A stretch of 64,000 nt of DNA, taken from the NCBI GenBank assembly GCA_949285135.1, contig CASDXO010000004.1:1-64000 (forward strand). Direction: 5' to 3'. Positions 9,299 through 18,346 of the stretch are shown piece after piece. Under the pieces are notes generated by a model, which made no database searches, was not told where the DNA came from, and saw nothing but the letters and a program-made list of their open reading frames with translations. A program made the translations under genes and the position numbers. Origin of the DNA: an uncultured Phascolarctobacterium sp. (GTDB lineage Bacteria; Bacillota; Negativicutes; Acidaminococcales; Acidaminococcaceae). Within the stretch, counting starts at the first letter, position 1. Each line of letters opens with the position of its first letter.

Positions 9299-10975
9299 AT
9301 GCGCAGTACAGAAGTAAAAAAAGGCTCTACACGTGCCGCCCATCGCTCCTTATTCTATGCTATGGGTTATACAGAAGAAGAATTAAAGAAACCGCTTATC
9401 GGCGTAGTAAACGCACAAAATGAAATTATTCCCGGTCATATGCATCTGGATACCATTGCGAAAGCTGTAAAATATGGCATTCTGGAAGCTGGCGGTACTC
9501 CTATCGAAGTACCGGCTATCGGAATCTGCGACGGTATCGCCATGGGGCACAATGGTATGAAGTATCCTCTGGCCAGCCGCGAACTTATCGCTGACAGTAT
9601 CGAAGCCGTAGCCAACGGTCATGCTTTTGATGCTCTCGTACTCATCCCCAACTGCGATAAAATCGTGCCCGGTATGCTTATGGCAGCAGCACGGCTCAAT
9701 ATTCCTACAGTAGTAGTCAGCGGTGGTCCCATGCTGCCCGGACGTTTAAACGGCAAAGACATCAGCGTTTCCACTGTTTTTGAAGCAGCCGGACGTTTTG
9801 AATCCGGTCAAATAGACAAAAATGAACTGGCAGAAATCGAACATGCCGCCTGCCCAGGCTGCGGCAGCTGCTCCGGTCTGTTTACCGCTAACACCATGAA
9901 CTGTCTTACAGAGGTTCTCGGTATGGGTCTGCCCGGTAACGGTACCATTCCTGCTGCATTTAACGGTGCACGCATTGCGCTGGCCAAACATGCAGGCATG
10001 ACTGTAATGGAACTGCTCAAAAAAGATATCCGTCCCCGTGATATTATGACTCTGAAAGCCTTCAAAAACGCTATCACCGTTGATATGGCTATTGGCGGCT
10101 CTTCCAACACAGCACTGCATCTTCCGGCAATCGCCCACGAAGCAGGCGTCGAACTGCCCCTTGATTTGTTCGACAAAATCAGTAAAAAGACCCCCTACCT
10201 TACTAAACTGAGCCCCGGCGGCACTCATCATATTATCGACCTCAACGAAGCCGGCGGCATCTCTGCCGTAATGCATGAGCTGGATAAGCTGAAACTTATT
10301 ACCAAATCCTGTCTCACGGTTACCGGCAAAACCATCGGTCAAACTATTAAAGATGCTGTCGTTACCCGTCCAGACGTTATCCATCCAGTCGACGCTCCCT
10401 ACCGCAAAACAGGCGGTATTGCCGTATTGAAAGGCAATATTGCTCCAGAATGCAGCGTTGTCAAAGAAAGTGCTGTAGCAGAAGAAATGCTCAAGCACAC
10501 CGGTCCGGCCAAAGTATTTAACTCTGAAGACGAAGCTATCGCTGCTATTTGCGGCAGAAAGATTGAAAAGGGTGACGTTGTCGTTATTCGTTACGAAGGT
10601 CCTAAAGGCGGCCCCGGTATGCGCGAAATGCTTAACCCCACTTCTGTTCTTGCCGGTATGGGACTCGATAAAGACGTGGCACTTCTCACCGACGGCCGTT
10701 TCTCTGGCGCAACCAGAGGCGCCTGCATCGGACATATTTCGCCGGAAGCACGTGAAGGCGGCAACATTGCACTGCTGCAAGACGGCGATATTATCGAAAT
10801 TGATATTCCGAATCGTACTCTCAATGTAAAACTTACAGATGCAGAGCTTGCTGAACGCCGTGCAAACTGGGTATGCCCGCCTCCTAAAGTAAACAGTGGT
10901 TATCTGGCGCGTTATGCTGCACTGGTAACTTCTGCCGCAACTGGTGCTGTTCTCAAAGTTCCAGAAGTAAAATAA
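9299..10975 (+). CDS. ilvD: Dihydroxy-acid dehydratase
   Basis: 558 aa. Dehydrates 2,3-dihydroxy-isovalerate and -methylvalerate to the keto acids of valine and isoleucine. Conserved iron-sulfur and metal motifs are present: [22 protein letters not shown] and [18 protein letters not shown], the last two holding cluster cysteines. The C-terminal [12 protein letters not shown] and DGRFSG motifs complete the family signature. The start MRSTEVKKG is the usual N-terminus and lies ten bases after GAGG; the upstream in-frame extension is promoter DNA. The gene is alone, without ilvB, ilvN, ilvC or leu genes nearby. Confidence 0.96.
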   Translation: MRSTEVKKGSTRAAHRSLFYAMGYTEEELKKPLIGVVNAQNEIIPGHMHLDTIAKAVKYGILEAGGTPIEVPAIGICDGIAMGHNGMKYPLASRELIADSIEAVANGHAFDALVLIPNCDKIVPGMLMAAARLNIPTVVVSGGPMLPGRLNGKDISVSTVFEAAGRFESGQIDKNELAEIEHAACPGCGSCSGLFTANTMNCLTEVLGMGLPGNGTIPAAFNGARIALAKHAGMTVMELLKKDIRPRDIMTLKAFKNAITVDMAIGGSSNTALHLPAIAHEAGVELPLDLFDKISKKTPYLTKLSPGGTHHIIDLNEAGGISAVMHELDKLKLITKSCLTVTGKTIGQTIKDAVVTRPDVIHPVDAPYRKTGGIAVLKGNIAPECSVVKESAVAEEMLKHTGPAKVFNSEDEAIAAICGRKIEKGDVVVIRYEGPKGGPGMREMLNPTSVLAGMGLDKDVALLTDGRFSGATRGACIGHISPEAREGGNIALLQDGDIIEIDIPNRTLNVKLTDAELAERRANWVCPPPKVNSGYLARYAALVTSAATGAVLKVPEVK

Positions 10976-10983
10976 ATATTATA

Positions 10984-11020
10984 AAAAATAAACCTCCTGC
11001 TTGCAGGAGGTTTATTTTTT
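10984..11020. terminator. Bidirectional terminator, ilvD/adenosyltransferase
   Basis: Inverted repeat of AAATAAACCTCCTGC with a TT loop, bounded by A- and T-runs, between convergent genes. Confidence 0.9.
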
Positions 11021-11033
11021 ATTGATTAAACAA

Positions 11034-11543
11034 TTAAGCTACTTCTGTTTCCACCCTTGCCAGAATAAAGCACAGGTCGGATAAACGGTTCAGGCAGATC
11101 AGTACCTGAGGATTAACAGGCTCTGTCTCTGCCAGACGCAGCAGGCAGCGCTCCGCTCTTCTTGTAGTGGTACGGGCAATATCCAGAGCTGCTGCACCAA
11201 CAGTATCCCCAGGAATCAGGAAATGTGCCAGCGGCTGCAGCATAGCGTCATATTTATCAATAGTTTCTTCAAATAATTTAACATGTTCTTCTTTAATATA
11301 GGGTTCGGGCAAATTCAAGCTGGCAACATCGGCCATAACAGACATTAAAAGCTTCTGCACCTGATAAATAGTTTCCTTAACATCGTCACGCTGTACATGA
11401 GCACGCGCCAACCCCAGAGCGGAAGTTATTTCATCCACCGTCCCATATGCCTCTACACGCAGGCTCTGTTTGGGAACACGTTCACCGGTATAAAGACCTG
11501 TTGTTCCTTTATCGCCTGTTCTTGTATATACTGCTGCTTTCAT
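11034..11543 (-). CDS. PduO-type ATP:cob(I)alamin adenosyltransferase
   Basis: 169 aa. Transfers adenosyl from ATP to cob(I)alamin to make coenzyme B12. The N-terminal TRTGDKGTTGLYTGERV loop binds ATP; RVEAYGTVDE, FLIPG and the helix ARTTTRRAER are family signatures, as is LNRLSDLCFILAR near the end. It is 33 bases downstream of ndk on the same strand, so it is probably co-transcribed; no cobalamin biosynthesis or pdu genes are adjacent. It shows that the cell uses adenosylcobalamin, in keeping with the B12-binding protein at the left of the window. Ends at the bidirectional terminator shared with ilvD. Confidence 0.92.
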   Translation of the reverse strand: MKAAVYTRTGDKGTTGLYTGERVPKQSLRVEAYGTVDEITSALGLARAHVQRDDVKETIYQVQKLLMSVMADVASLNLPEPYIKEEHVKLFEETIDKYDAMLQPLAHFLIPGDTVGAAALDIARTTTRRAERCLLRLAETEPVNPQVLICLNRLSDLCFILARVETEVA

Positions 11544-11576
11544 TTGACACCATCCTTTCGTAAGAAGAAATGAAAA

Positions 11577-11990
11577 TTAATAGATTTCTTCAGCTTTGAA
11601 GAAGTTAGCAATTTCACGTGCAGCAGATTCTTCGCTGTCGCTGCCGTGAACAATATTTTCACCGATGCTCAGTGCATAGTCACCGCGGATGGAGCCCGGT
11701 ACGGAATCCAGAGGATTGGTAGCGCCCATCAGACCGCGAACAGCTTTAATTGCGTTTTCACCGGAAATTACCATAGCAGCAACAGGGCCGGAGGTAATGA
11801 AGTCAACCAGTTCGCCGAAGAAGGGTTTGCCTTCATGCTCAGCATAGTGGAATTTAGCTTGTTCTTCAGTAATTTTAACGAGTTTCAGAGCGGATACTTT
11901 CAGGCCGCGACGTTCAAAACGAGCAATGATTTCGCCAATAAGATTTTTTCTAACTCCGTCAGGTTTTACAAGTACGAGTGTTTGTTGCAT
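11577..11990 (-). CDS. ndk: Nucleoside diphosphate kinase
   Basis: 137 aa, the normal length. Transfers the gamma phosphate between nucleoside tri- and diphosphates through a phospho-histidine, visible as His115 in [17 protein letters not shown] at the N-terminus and GSIRGDYA complete the family motifs. The ATG follows AAGGAGA at good spacing. It lies between the M42 peptidase and the adenosyltransferase on the same strand; a weak hairpin precedes it. Confidence 0.97.
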   Translation of the reverse strand: MQQTLVLVKPDGVRKNLIGEIIARFERRGLKVSALKLVKITEEQAKFHYAEHEGKPFFGELVDFITSGPVAAMVISGENAIKAVRGLMGATNPLDSVPGSIRGDYALSIGENIVHGSDSEESAAREIANFFKAEEIY

Positions 11991-12026
11991 AGTTAATCTC
12001 TCCTTAAAATTGATATAAAATTTATA

Positions 12027-12050
12027 CTAAATCGTTAAAACGATTTTAGT
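12027..12050 (-). terminator. Weak hairpin between the M42 peptidase and ndk
   Basis: Arms ACTAAATCGTT and AACGATTTTAGT pair with one bulge, followed by a short AT tract on the minus strand. It could be a leaky terminator or an RNA processing site. Confidence 0.4.
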
Positions 12051-12053
12051 CCT

Positions 12054-13130
12054 TTAAGCCTGCAGCAATTTTTTATACTGCTCACAGTCCAGTTTCTCTA
12101 CCATAGCAGTGATAAGCTTAACTGCCCCCAGATAATCATCCATATGGATTACTGACTGATGACTGTGAATATAACGAGTGGGAATACTGAAAGTAAGTGT
12201 CAGCACGCCTGAGTCATGCAGATGGATACGTCCACCGTCCGTAGCCCCGCCCTCAGAAATACTGATTTGAACAGGAATTCCCAGCTCTTTTGCTGTCTGC
12301 ATGGCAAAATCACGTAAAGCAGTATTAGGTATCATGCCAGCATCAAAAATAGTAATCGCCACGCCGCCGCCAATCTTGGCCGGAGCCACATCATCACTCA
12401 CACCAGGAGTACCACCGGCAACACAGGTATCAATTACGAGTGCAATATCAGGTTTCAGCAGATTTACACTGGTCTGCGCACCACGCAGCCCAACTTCTTC
12501 CTGTACAGTGGCAACACCATAAACAGTGCTGTTTAAAGCTTTGGCACTGATATTTTCCATAACATCGGCCATTACTGCGCAGCCAATGCGGTTATCCCAA
12601 GCTTTACCAAGTAACGTCTTGCCATCACCCATCACAGCCATTTCTGCATAAGGAGTTACCGGACAGCCTTCAAAAACACCAAGTTGCCGAGCAGCATCTT
12701 CACTTTCAGCGCCAACATCTATATACATATCTTTTTTGGCAACTACTTTCGTGCGTTCTTCTGCACTCAAGATATGAGGTGGCTTACTGCCGATAACACC
12801 AACTAAATCACCCTTGTTGCCATGTACTGTTACGCGCTGACTGAGCATAACCTGCTCCCACCAGCCGCCAAGGCAGGTAAATTTAAGGAAGCCTTCTTTT
12901 GTTATATGTTTGACCATAAAGCCGATTTCATCCATATGGCTGGCCAGCATAATTTTAGGTGCAGCTTCCGCACCTGATTTTTTAGTGAAAACCACACTGC
13001 CAAGTTTATCGTAACTTACTTCTGCAATTTCTGCAAGCCGCTCCAGCATCAAGTCTTTCATACGACCTTCAAAACCGGACACTCCGCAAGTTTCTGAAAA
13101 TCTTTTCAGCCATTCAAGTTTTTTATCCAT
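12054..13130 (-). CDS. M42 family metallo-aminopeptidase (YsdC/FrvX type)
   Basis: 358 aa. Dinuclear-metal aminopeptidases of this family form large tetrahedral complexes in the cytosol and trim peptides; some were first called endoglucanases. Metal-binding residues are visible: His in ASHMDEIGF, Asp in GKAWDNRIGC, the Glu pair in VQEEVGLRGA, Asp in VIDTC and the final His in RYIHSHQSV. The start codon shares bases with the htpX stop (TAATG), indicating translational coupling. Whether the substrate is peptide or another amide cannot be told from sequence. Confidence 0.9.
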   Translation of the reverse strand: MDKKLEWLKRFSETCGVSGFEGRMKDLMLERLAEIAEVSYDKLGSVVFTKKSGAEAAPKIMLASHMDEIGFMVKHITKEGFLKFTCLGGWWEQVMLSQRVTVHGNKGDLVGVIGSKPPHILSAEERTKVVAKKDMYIDVGAESEDAARQLGVFEGCPVTPYAEMAVMGDGKTLLGKAWDNRIGCAVMADVMENISAKALNSTVYGVATVQEEVGLRGAQTSVNLLKPDIALVIDTCVAGGTPGVSDDVAPAKIGGGVAITIFDAGMIPNTALRDFAMQTAKELGIPVQISISEGGATDGGRIHLHDSGVLTLTFSIPTRYIHSHQSVIHMDDYLGAVKLITAMVEKLDCEQYKKLLQA

Positions 13131-13987
13131 TATAAATTACCTCTTTTTTTACTGCGCATTTCCTGTGCCTGCTGACGCAGCAGCATAACACGTTCTTCTG
13201 TACTGGGATGAGTACTGAACATTTTTTGCACATTGGCAGCCGTAAACGGATTGATGATGAACATATGTGCAGTAGCTTCAGTAGCATCAGGCATGACACC
13301 ACGTCTGGAATATGCTTCCAGTTTCAGCAAGGCATCAGCCAGTGCATCCGGATTACCACAAATTTCACCGCCAGATTTATCAGCCATATATTCACGGGAT
13401 CTGGAAACTGCCATCTGGATAAGCATTGCAGCAAGCGGTGCCAGCAGCATTACAAGTATGGAAGCAATAGGGTTTCTGCTTTCACCGTCTTCATCACGGC
13501 CGCCGCCCAGAAACATGCCCCATTGAGCAATTGTAGAAATTGCACCCGCCATAGTTGCAGCAATAGTGCTGACAAGGATGTCTCGATTCTTAACATGGCT
13601 GAGTTCGTGAGCCAGTACACCTTCAATTTCTTCTCTGCTGAGCAGATCTACCAAAGAACTATTTACTGCAACTGCCGCATGCTCAGGATCCCTGCCGGTT
13701 GCAAAAGCATTGGGAATCGGGCTGTCAATAATATATACTTTCGGCATAGGCAGATTTGCTTTTTTAGCCAGTTTAGCTACAATACCATACAGTTCAGGCG
13801 CAGTGTGTTCATCAACCTGCTGCGCTTTATAATGAGCCAAAACCATTTTATCACTATTCCAGTATGCAAAAAAATTCATACCTATGGATACTATCAGCAT
13901 AAAGGTCATACCCTTGATACCGCCAAAAAAATCACCAATCAACATTAATAAGGCTGTCATCAGCGCCATCAAAAATGCTGTTTTCAT
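13130..13987 (-). CDS. htpX: HtpX membrane protease
   Basis: 285 aa M48B zinc endopeptidase for membrane-protein quality control. Two hydrophobic segments near residues 5-22 and 26-43, the active motif HELSH at 127-131 followed by VKNRD, two more hydrophobic segments (about 138-160 and 172-192) and SREYMADKSGG with the third ligand Glu. AGGAGG stands ten bases before the ATG. The promoter TTGAAA-17-TATAAT begins inside the preceding gene. Its stop overlaps the start of the M42 peptidase, so a protein-quality and peptide-trimming unit is likely. Confidence 0.95.
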   Translation of the reverse strand: MKTAFLMALMTALLMLIGDFFGGIKGMTFMLIVSIGMNFFAYWNSDKMVLAHYKAQQVDEHTAPELYGIVAKLAKKANLPMPKVYIIDSPIPNAFATGRDPEHAAVAVNSSLVDLLSREEIEGVLAHELSHVKNRDILVSTIAATMAGAISTIAQWGMFLGGGRDEDGESRNPIASILVMLLAPLAAMLIQMAVSRSREYMADKSGGEICGNPDALADALLKLEAYSRRGVMPDATEATAHMFIINPFTAANVQKMFSTHPSTEERVMLLRQQAQEMRSKKRGNL

Positions 13988-14045
13988 TAAAATTTATCCT
14001 CCTCATAAACATGAAATAATATTAAATAAAACATTTTCGCTTTTA

Positions 14046-14074
14046 ATTATAACAAGCTGTCACTTATTTTTCAA
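14046..14074 (-). promoter_or_regulatory. Promoter of htpX
   Basis: -35 TTGAAA (14069-14074), a 17-base spacer and -10 TATAAT (14046-14051). The -35 lies within the last codons of the preceding START-domain gene. Confidence 0.7.
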
Positions 14075-14498
14075 TTTGTGCTTTAATGGATGTCAACATA
14101 TTTTCACTATTTTCACGAACTTTTTTCTTCAAAATGGGGTTTAACAATCCGGCAATCATCGGAATGCCAAATTCAAAATCAACGGACAGCGTAACTTCAC
14201 AGCCATCGCCGCATGGTACTATATTCCACTCACCTTCCATTTTTTTTAAATCACCTTCTGTCTGACAGTAGGTAATTTTTAATTCTTCAGGATAGAAACA
14301 ATCTTTCTCAGTCCAGACAATCTTTCTGCCGTCAACATTGGAAACCCAATGCGATACTGTATATCCTGCACCGCGTTCCAATATTTCCACACTGACAAGA
14401 TCCTTCATAAAATCAGGATAGGCAGTCATGTTGCTGATAATATCATAAATTTTGCCGCCTTCACCTTTAATAACAGTCTTGGTTTCTACATAAGGCAT
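14064..14498 (-). CDS. START/SRPBCC domain protein (Coq10/RatA-like)
   Basis: 144 aa, a single SRPBCC (START, polyketide-cyclase-like) hydrophobic-pocket domain. MPYVETKTVIKG at the start, the YDIISNMTAYPDFM helix, VSVEILERG and VDFEFGIPMIAGLLNP match the Coq10/RatA group, whose members bind quinone-like or other lipophilic ligands; E. coli RatA was named for an effect on ribosomes. The specific role here is not known. It follows the aminotransferase by 12 bases and is almost surely co-transcribed with it. Confidence 0.75.
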   Translation of the reverse strand: MPYVETKTVIKGEGGKIYDIISNMTAYPDFMKDLVSVEILERGAGYTVSHWVSNVDGRKIVWTEKDCFYPEELKITYCQTEGDLKKMEGEWNIVPCGDGCEVTLSVDFEFGIPMIAGLLNPILKKKVRENSENMLTSIKAQIEK

Positions 14499-14510
14499 AA
14501 TAGCACTCCC

Positions 14511-15752
14511 TTACAAATCTTCGATAGCATCCGCAGTCATCTTCACTGCTGCCCTGAATTCTTCCAGCACGTGATCCACAACTTCTACAGGCATAATTAA
14601 CGGTGGCTCAATGCGGATAACTTTCGGATTATTAAGCGTATATGCAACGATAATTTTCTTATCAATCATCAGGCTCATCAACATACCGCCAGCGCCTTCC
14701 TTAGTCAGCTCTACACCCAGCATCATGCCACGTCCGCGCACCTCGGCAATAACTTCCGGGTACTCCTGCATGATTTTTTCCAGTCCTGCTTTAAAATACG
14801 CGCCGGTTTCACTGCTGCGACGCAGTAAATCCTCTTCCTGAATATATTTGATGGTAGCAATACCGGCAGCACAGGCCATCTGATTGCCGCCAAAAGTAGA
14901 CGTATGCAGAAAAGGCGCTTCAACAAGTCCCTGCCATGCCTTGGGCGTACCTATGATAGCACCTATGGGCATTACCCCGCCACCAAGAGCCTTGGCACAG
15001 GCCATAAGGTCAGGAGTTACACCGTCGTGGTTAACACCAAACCATTCTCCAGTACGCCCGATACCAGTCTGCACTTCATCAGCAATAAGCAGTGCACCTT
15101 TCGCCTCGCAGACTTCCTTTACCTTACGCAGATAACCGTCCGGAGGCACAATAATGCCGCCTTCTCCCTGCACAGGTTCCAAAATAACAGCTGCAGTTTC
15201 TTCATCTACTGTATTTTTTATAGCATCAATATCACCATATGGCACATGGGTAAATCCGTCCAACAAAGGTTTAAACGGATCACGATATAAATCACGGCCA
15301 GTTGCTGTTAAAGAACCCATGGTTTTGCCGTGAAAAGCATTTTCAGCCGCAATAAATTTAGTACGCTTAGTTGCCAGACGTGCTACCTTCAGGCAACCTT
15401 CAACAGCTTCAGTTCCGCTGTTAACAAAAAAACTGTATTGGAGGTCACCAGGAGTAATTTCTGCCAGCTTTTCAGCCAGATCAGCCATCTGCCTGTTAAA
15501 CAATACTTTGCCGCACATCGGCATGGTATGCAGTGCATCTTCTACAGCCTTTACAACGACCTGATTACGGTGTCCGACAGCAAACATACCATAGCCACCA
15601 AGGCAGTCGATAAACTTTTTGCCTTCACTGTCAGTAATAATCCAGCCTTCGGCACTCCCTTCCACACTGTCCAATCCCATAAACCTGAACAATCTTGCCT
15701 GAGAAGGGTTAATATATTTTTCATATTTGGCAATAGTTTCTTCTACAAACAT
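14511..15752 (-). CDS. Class III PLP aminotransferase
   Basis: 413 aa, fold type I omega/acetylornithine-type aminotransferase. NSGTEAVEGCLKVAR is the PLP phosphate site, AFHGKTMGSL, EPVQGEGGI and DEVQTGIGRTG (PLP-ring Asp) follow, and the Schiff-base Lys is in CAKALGGGVMPIGA near residue 255. Family members include putrescine, 4-aminobutyrate, ornithine and acetylornithine aminotransferases; the putrescine-type branch looks closest by eye, but the substrate cannot be fixed. It sits 14 bases after the deacetylase-like gene and 12 bases before a START-domain gene, with no arginine or polyamine genes around. Confidence 0.82.
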   Translation of the reverse strand: MFVEETIAKYEKYINPSQARLFRFMGLDSVEGSAEGWIITDSEGKKFIDCLGGYGMFAVGHRNQVVVKAVEDALHTMPMCGKVLFNRQMADLAEKLAEITPGDLQYSFFVNSGTEAVEGCLKVARLATKRTKFIAAENAFHGKTMGSLTATGRDLYRDPFKPLLDGFTHVPYGDIDAIKNTVDEETAAVILEPVQGEGGIIVPPDGYLRKVKEVCEAKGALLIADEVQTGIGRTGEWFGVNHDGVTPDLMACAKALGGGVMPIGAIIGTPKAWQGLVEAPFLHTSTFGGNQMACAAGIATIKYIQEEDLLRRSSETGAYFKAGLEKIMQEYPEVIAEVRGRGMMLGVELTKEGAGGMLMSLMIDKKIIVAYTLNNPKVIRIEPPLIMPVEVVDHVLEEFRAAVKMTADAIEDL

Positions 15753-15766
15753 ATCAAAACCTCTTT

Positions 15767-17029
15767 TTAGTATAGTAACTCTGTTATCGGAACAATAGTA
15801 ATTCCGCTATTTTTGATTTCATCAGCATACATATTCCACGCTTTAGCCGTATTAGGACGCGCGTGACAAATTGCTACAGCACTGCCATTTTTTTCAGCCA
15901 TCTCCATCGCTTTATAAATTTGCTTTCTGATAGCCTGCACATCACTGCTGTTATCCAGGAAAATGTCATTACGGGCAGTCGGAACACCCATCGCTACAGC
16001 TTTATCACGTGCAACAGATTTAGAGGATGTCCTGCTGTCTACAAAAAACAAACCCTGATTCTTCAGCTCCTGCAGTACGGTCATCATTGTTGCAGCATCA
16101 GCTGTAGCTTTTGAGCCCTGATGATTATTAACTCCGCTTACTCCCGGCAGACTGTTAACAGCCTTTCTGGTAAGCGAAAGAATTTTTTCCTTGCTCATAT
16201 CGGTACATATGGTACTGCTGCCTTCAGACATGGCACTCCTGTCCATTGGTTCCATAGGCAGATGCAGCATGGCAACACGACCTGCACTTTTAATCATTTC
16301 CAGTACATCACTGCTATATGTTTTATAAGGCAATACAGCAAAATTAAAAGGCAAGCCCGTATTCAGCAATGTCCGTACTGATGACATATCATAGCCGCAA
16401 TCGTCAATTATTATGGCTAATTTGCCGCTGTAACGTTTGCTTTCCGGTTTGGTCTGCTCTTTACTGACCTCTTTGACATCCTTATCTTCGCCATGCAGAT
16501 TACTGTTATGAAAGAAATATACTGTATCTGTTACAAACTGCTTTTTACCACTGCCTGCTTTCACAGCCAGGCCTATTTCAACCTTATATGCCGGCCAATC
16601 TTTATATTTACTCTCACTGCCGGAAATATTTATCAGCCCCGCTGCAACTGCTTTTTCCTGCAGCCATGAGCCGGCTGCTTGAAGATCAGTGCTGGCAGGA
16701 ATACCGACAGCCAGCTGACGCTGAGCAATCTTCACGCTTGTATTGGCACCTGTTACACGCACATCATTTTCTCCGTGTTCTCTTTCAATCAGCTGCCAGT
16801 TACTTTTCCTGAGCAAAATATTATCAAGAACTCTTTGCGCCTCTATTGATTCATCCAGCAGGCTTATTTCTTTTTTCTCCTGGCTGTCCTTGTTATCTAA
16901 AACATCCTTATCACTACGACCAAATGCATAAAACATTCCTGCCGCTACCGCCAGTACCGCTAAAATTGTTACTATTGCCAGAATCACAATATGATTTCCG
17001 GAAGATTTTTTTCTTTTTGTATTTCTCAT
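15767..17029 (-). CDS. Divergent polysaccharide deacetylase family protein
   Basis: 420 aa. One N-terminal transmembrane anchor (about residues 14-34) after a basic stretch, then a linker region of about 160 residues and a C-terminal domain from about 200 with KLAIIIDDCGYD, AMLHLPMEP, GVNNHQGSKAT, FFVDSRT and AICHARP. These are the motifs of the YibQ-like divergent polysaccharide deacetylase family, a NodB-related fold found in many envelope proteins of unsettled function. The frame opens with TTG then ATG; AGGAGA is best spaced for the ATG at 17029. It is 16 bases downstream of xerD. Confidence 0.85.
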   Translation of the reverse strand: MRNTKRKKSSGNHIVILAIVTILAVLAVAAGMFYAFGRSDKDVLDNKDSQEKKEISLLDESIEAQRVLDNILLRKSNWQLIEREHGENDVRVTGANTSVKIAQRQLAVGIPASTDLQAAGSWLQEKAVAAGLINISGSESKYKDWPAYKVEIGLAVKAGSGKKQFVTDTVYFFHNSNLHGEDKDVKEVSKEQTKPESKRYSGKLAIIIDDCGYDMSSVRTLLNTGLPFNFAVLPYKTYSSDVLEMIKSAGRVAMLHLPMEPMDRSAMSEGSSTICTDMSKEKILSLTRKAVNSLPGVSGVNNHQGSKATADAATMMTVLQELKNQGLFFVDSRTSSKSVARDKAVAMGVPTARNDIFLDNSSDVQAIRKQIYKAMEMAEKNGSAVAICHARPNTAKAWNMYADEIKNSGITIVPITELLY

Positions 17030-17045
17030 CAAAAATCTCCTTTCA

Positions 17046-17939
17046 CTAAGCTCTGGGATGGGCTTTGTCGTAAACAGCCCGCAGCCTTTTGTTAGTCAAA
17101 TGAGTATAAATCTGCGTTGTCGCTATATCTGCATGTCCTAAAAGCTCCTGCACAACACGCAGATCAGTCCCATTATCCAGTAAATGTGTAGCAAATGAAT
17201 GGCGCAGCATATGCGGCGTTATATTCTTGGTAATGCCTGCATTTTTGCCATATGCTTTAATAATTTCCCAAAACCGCTGCCTCGTCATTGGCTGTCCCCA
17301 CATACTGACAAACAGATTATCTGCCGGTTTTGCACTTTCTTTAAGTAATCGTGGTCTTATTTCTGTCAGATACTTTTCAAGATATTCTACCGCAGTACGT
17401 CCCAAGGGTATTATTCTTTCTTTTGAACCCTTACCGAATGCTATAACATATTTCATCTTTAAATTGACATTGGCTACAGGTATATTTAAAAGTTCTGAAA
17501 CACGCATCCCGGTAGCATACAGTACTTCCAGCATCGTTCTGTCACGGAAACCTTCCACTGTATGCAGATCTGGTGCATCAAGAAGCAGCTCAACCTCCTG
17601 TACACTTATAACTTTGGGCAGATGTACACCTTTATTAGCCGCTTCGATTACCTCAGCCGGATTACTGCTGATGTATCTTTCCGATGTTAAAAAACGATAA
17701 AAAGCTTTGATGGAAGCCAGTTTTCTGGCAATCGTCGCCGCCGACTTACCTTCACTTTTCAGCTGCTTTAAGTACATTAAAAGCTGTCTGCGCGTAACAG
17801 CAGCCAGTTCGTTTTCAGACTCAAGTCCCAGATACTTCTGCAGCAGATGTAAATCACGTAAATAAGCAGCACGGGTATTTTCAGACAGTCCCAGCTCTAC
17901 CGTAAGATATTCAACAAATAATTGCAGATAATTGAACAT
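17046..17939 (-). CDS. xerD: Site-specific tyrosine recombinase XerD
   Basis: 297 aa, the XerD size. Resolves chromosome dimers at dif together with XerC. The N-terminal SAM-like core-binding domain (VEYLTVELGLSENT, AYLRDL) is followed by the catalytic domain with Arg in TGMRVSELL, HMLRHSFA, LGHADIATTQ and Tyr in IYTHL, completing R-K-H-R-H-Y. I chose the ATG at 17939 because MFNYLQLF aligns with XerD N-termini; the frame extends to a TTG at 17951 that falls in a terminator region. No phage genes surround it, so it is the housekeeping recombinase. Confidence 0.92.
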   Translation of the reverse strand: MFNYLQLFVEYLTVELGLSENTRAAYLRDLHLLQKYLGLESENELAAVTRRQLLMYLKQLKSEGKSAATIARKLASIKAFYRFLTSERYISSNPAEVIEAANKGVHLPKVISVQEVELLLDAPDLHTVEGFRDRTMLEVLYATGMRVSELLNIPVANVNLKMKYVIAFGKGSKERIIPLGRTAVEYLEKYLTEIRPRLLKESAKPADNLFVSMWGQPMTRQRFWEIIKAYGKNAGITKNITPHMLRHSFATHLLDNGTDLRVVQELLGHADIATTQIYTHLTNKRLRAVYDKAHPRA

Positions 17940-17949
17940 ATCTCGCCCC

Positions 17950-17975
17950 AAAAAAGAAAAACAACGCCTTGGCGC
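17950..17975 (-). terminator. Terminator after hfq
   Basis: In the minus-strand RNA AACGGCGCC pairs with GGCGUUGUU using G-U pairs, followed by a U-rich run. The wobble pairs work only in this direction. It lies immediately before xerD, so xerD expression depends on read-through or its own promoter. Confidence 0.7.
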
Positions 17976-17993
17976 CGTTTTTTCTTTCTTTAA

Positions 17994-18242
17994 TCAGTCC
18001 CTTTTCTCCGGCTGCATAATAGTAATGTTAGCTGCAGGAGAAATAGTAGAAATAGCATGCTTGTATACCAGCTGCTGCTTGCCTTCATTTTCAATTATAA
18101 CGGTAAAGTTATCAAATCCCCTTACCAAGCCGCGAATCTGAAAACCGTTCATAAGATAAATAATAACGCCAAGATTTTCCTTGCGTACATGATTTAAAAA
18201 ACTGTCCTGTAAATTCATTGCCGGTTTTGCTGTATTATTCAC
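17994..18242 (-). CDS. hfq: RNA chaperone Hfq
   Basis: 82 aa. A hexameric Sm-like protein that brings small RNAs and mRNAs together. The Sm1 stretch ([19 protein letters not shown] to FDNFTVIIE) and the Sm2 motif [10 protein letters not shown] are complete, and the C-terminal tail is short as in Gram-positives. The frame could start at 18275, but GGAGG lies seven bases before a GTG at 18242 that gives the usual N-terminus. It sits next to miaA, the widely conserved miaA-hfq order, with its own putative promoter and a terminator. Confidence 0.96.
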   Translation of the reverse strand: MNNTAKPAMNLQDSFLNHVRKENLGVIIYLMNGFQIRGLVRGFDNFTVIIENEGKQQLVYKHAISTISPAANITIMQPEKRD

Positions 18243-18287
18243 GTAGATTCCTCCAAACCAGATTCTGTACTTCATATATTATTTATA

Positions 18288-18316
18288 ATTGTACAACAGT
18301 TTAATTCTTTATACAA
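18288..18316 (-). promoter_or_regulatory. Probable hfq promoter
   Basis: -35 TTGTAT (18311-18316), a 17-base spacer and -10 TACAAT (18288-18293) in the 104-base miaA-hfq gap. Confidence 0.45.
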
Positions 18317-18346
18317 GATTGTCCGTCAAAAATACATCATCAGCCG

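Noticed and set aside
9746-10780. 344-aa open frame on the minus strand
   Set aside because: It lies opposite ilvD, shows Cys/Phe-rich low-complexity composition and has no family motif; it is a shadow of a well-conserved gene.
13208-13948. 246-aa plus-strand open frame
   Set aside because: Antisense to htpX and rich in Cys, His and Ile without any domain.
17046-17939. Tyrosine recombinase as a phage or island integrase
   Set aside because: XerD-type length and N-terminus, core-gene surroundings, and no att repeats or phage genes.
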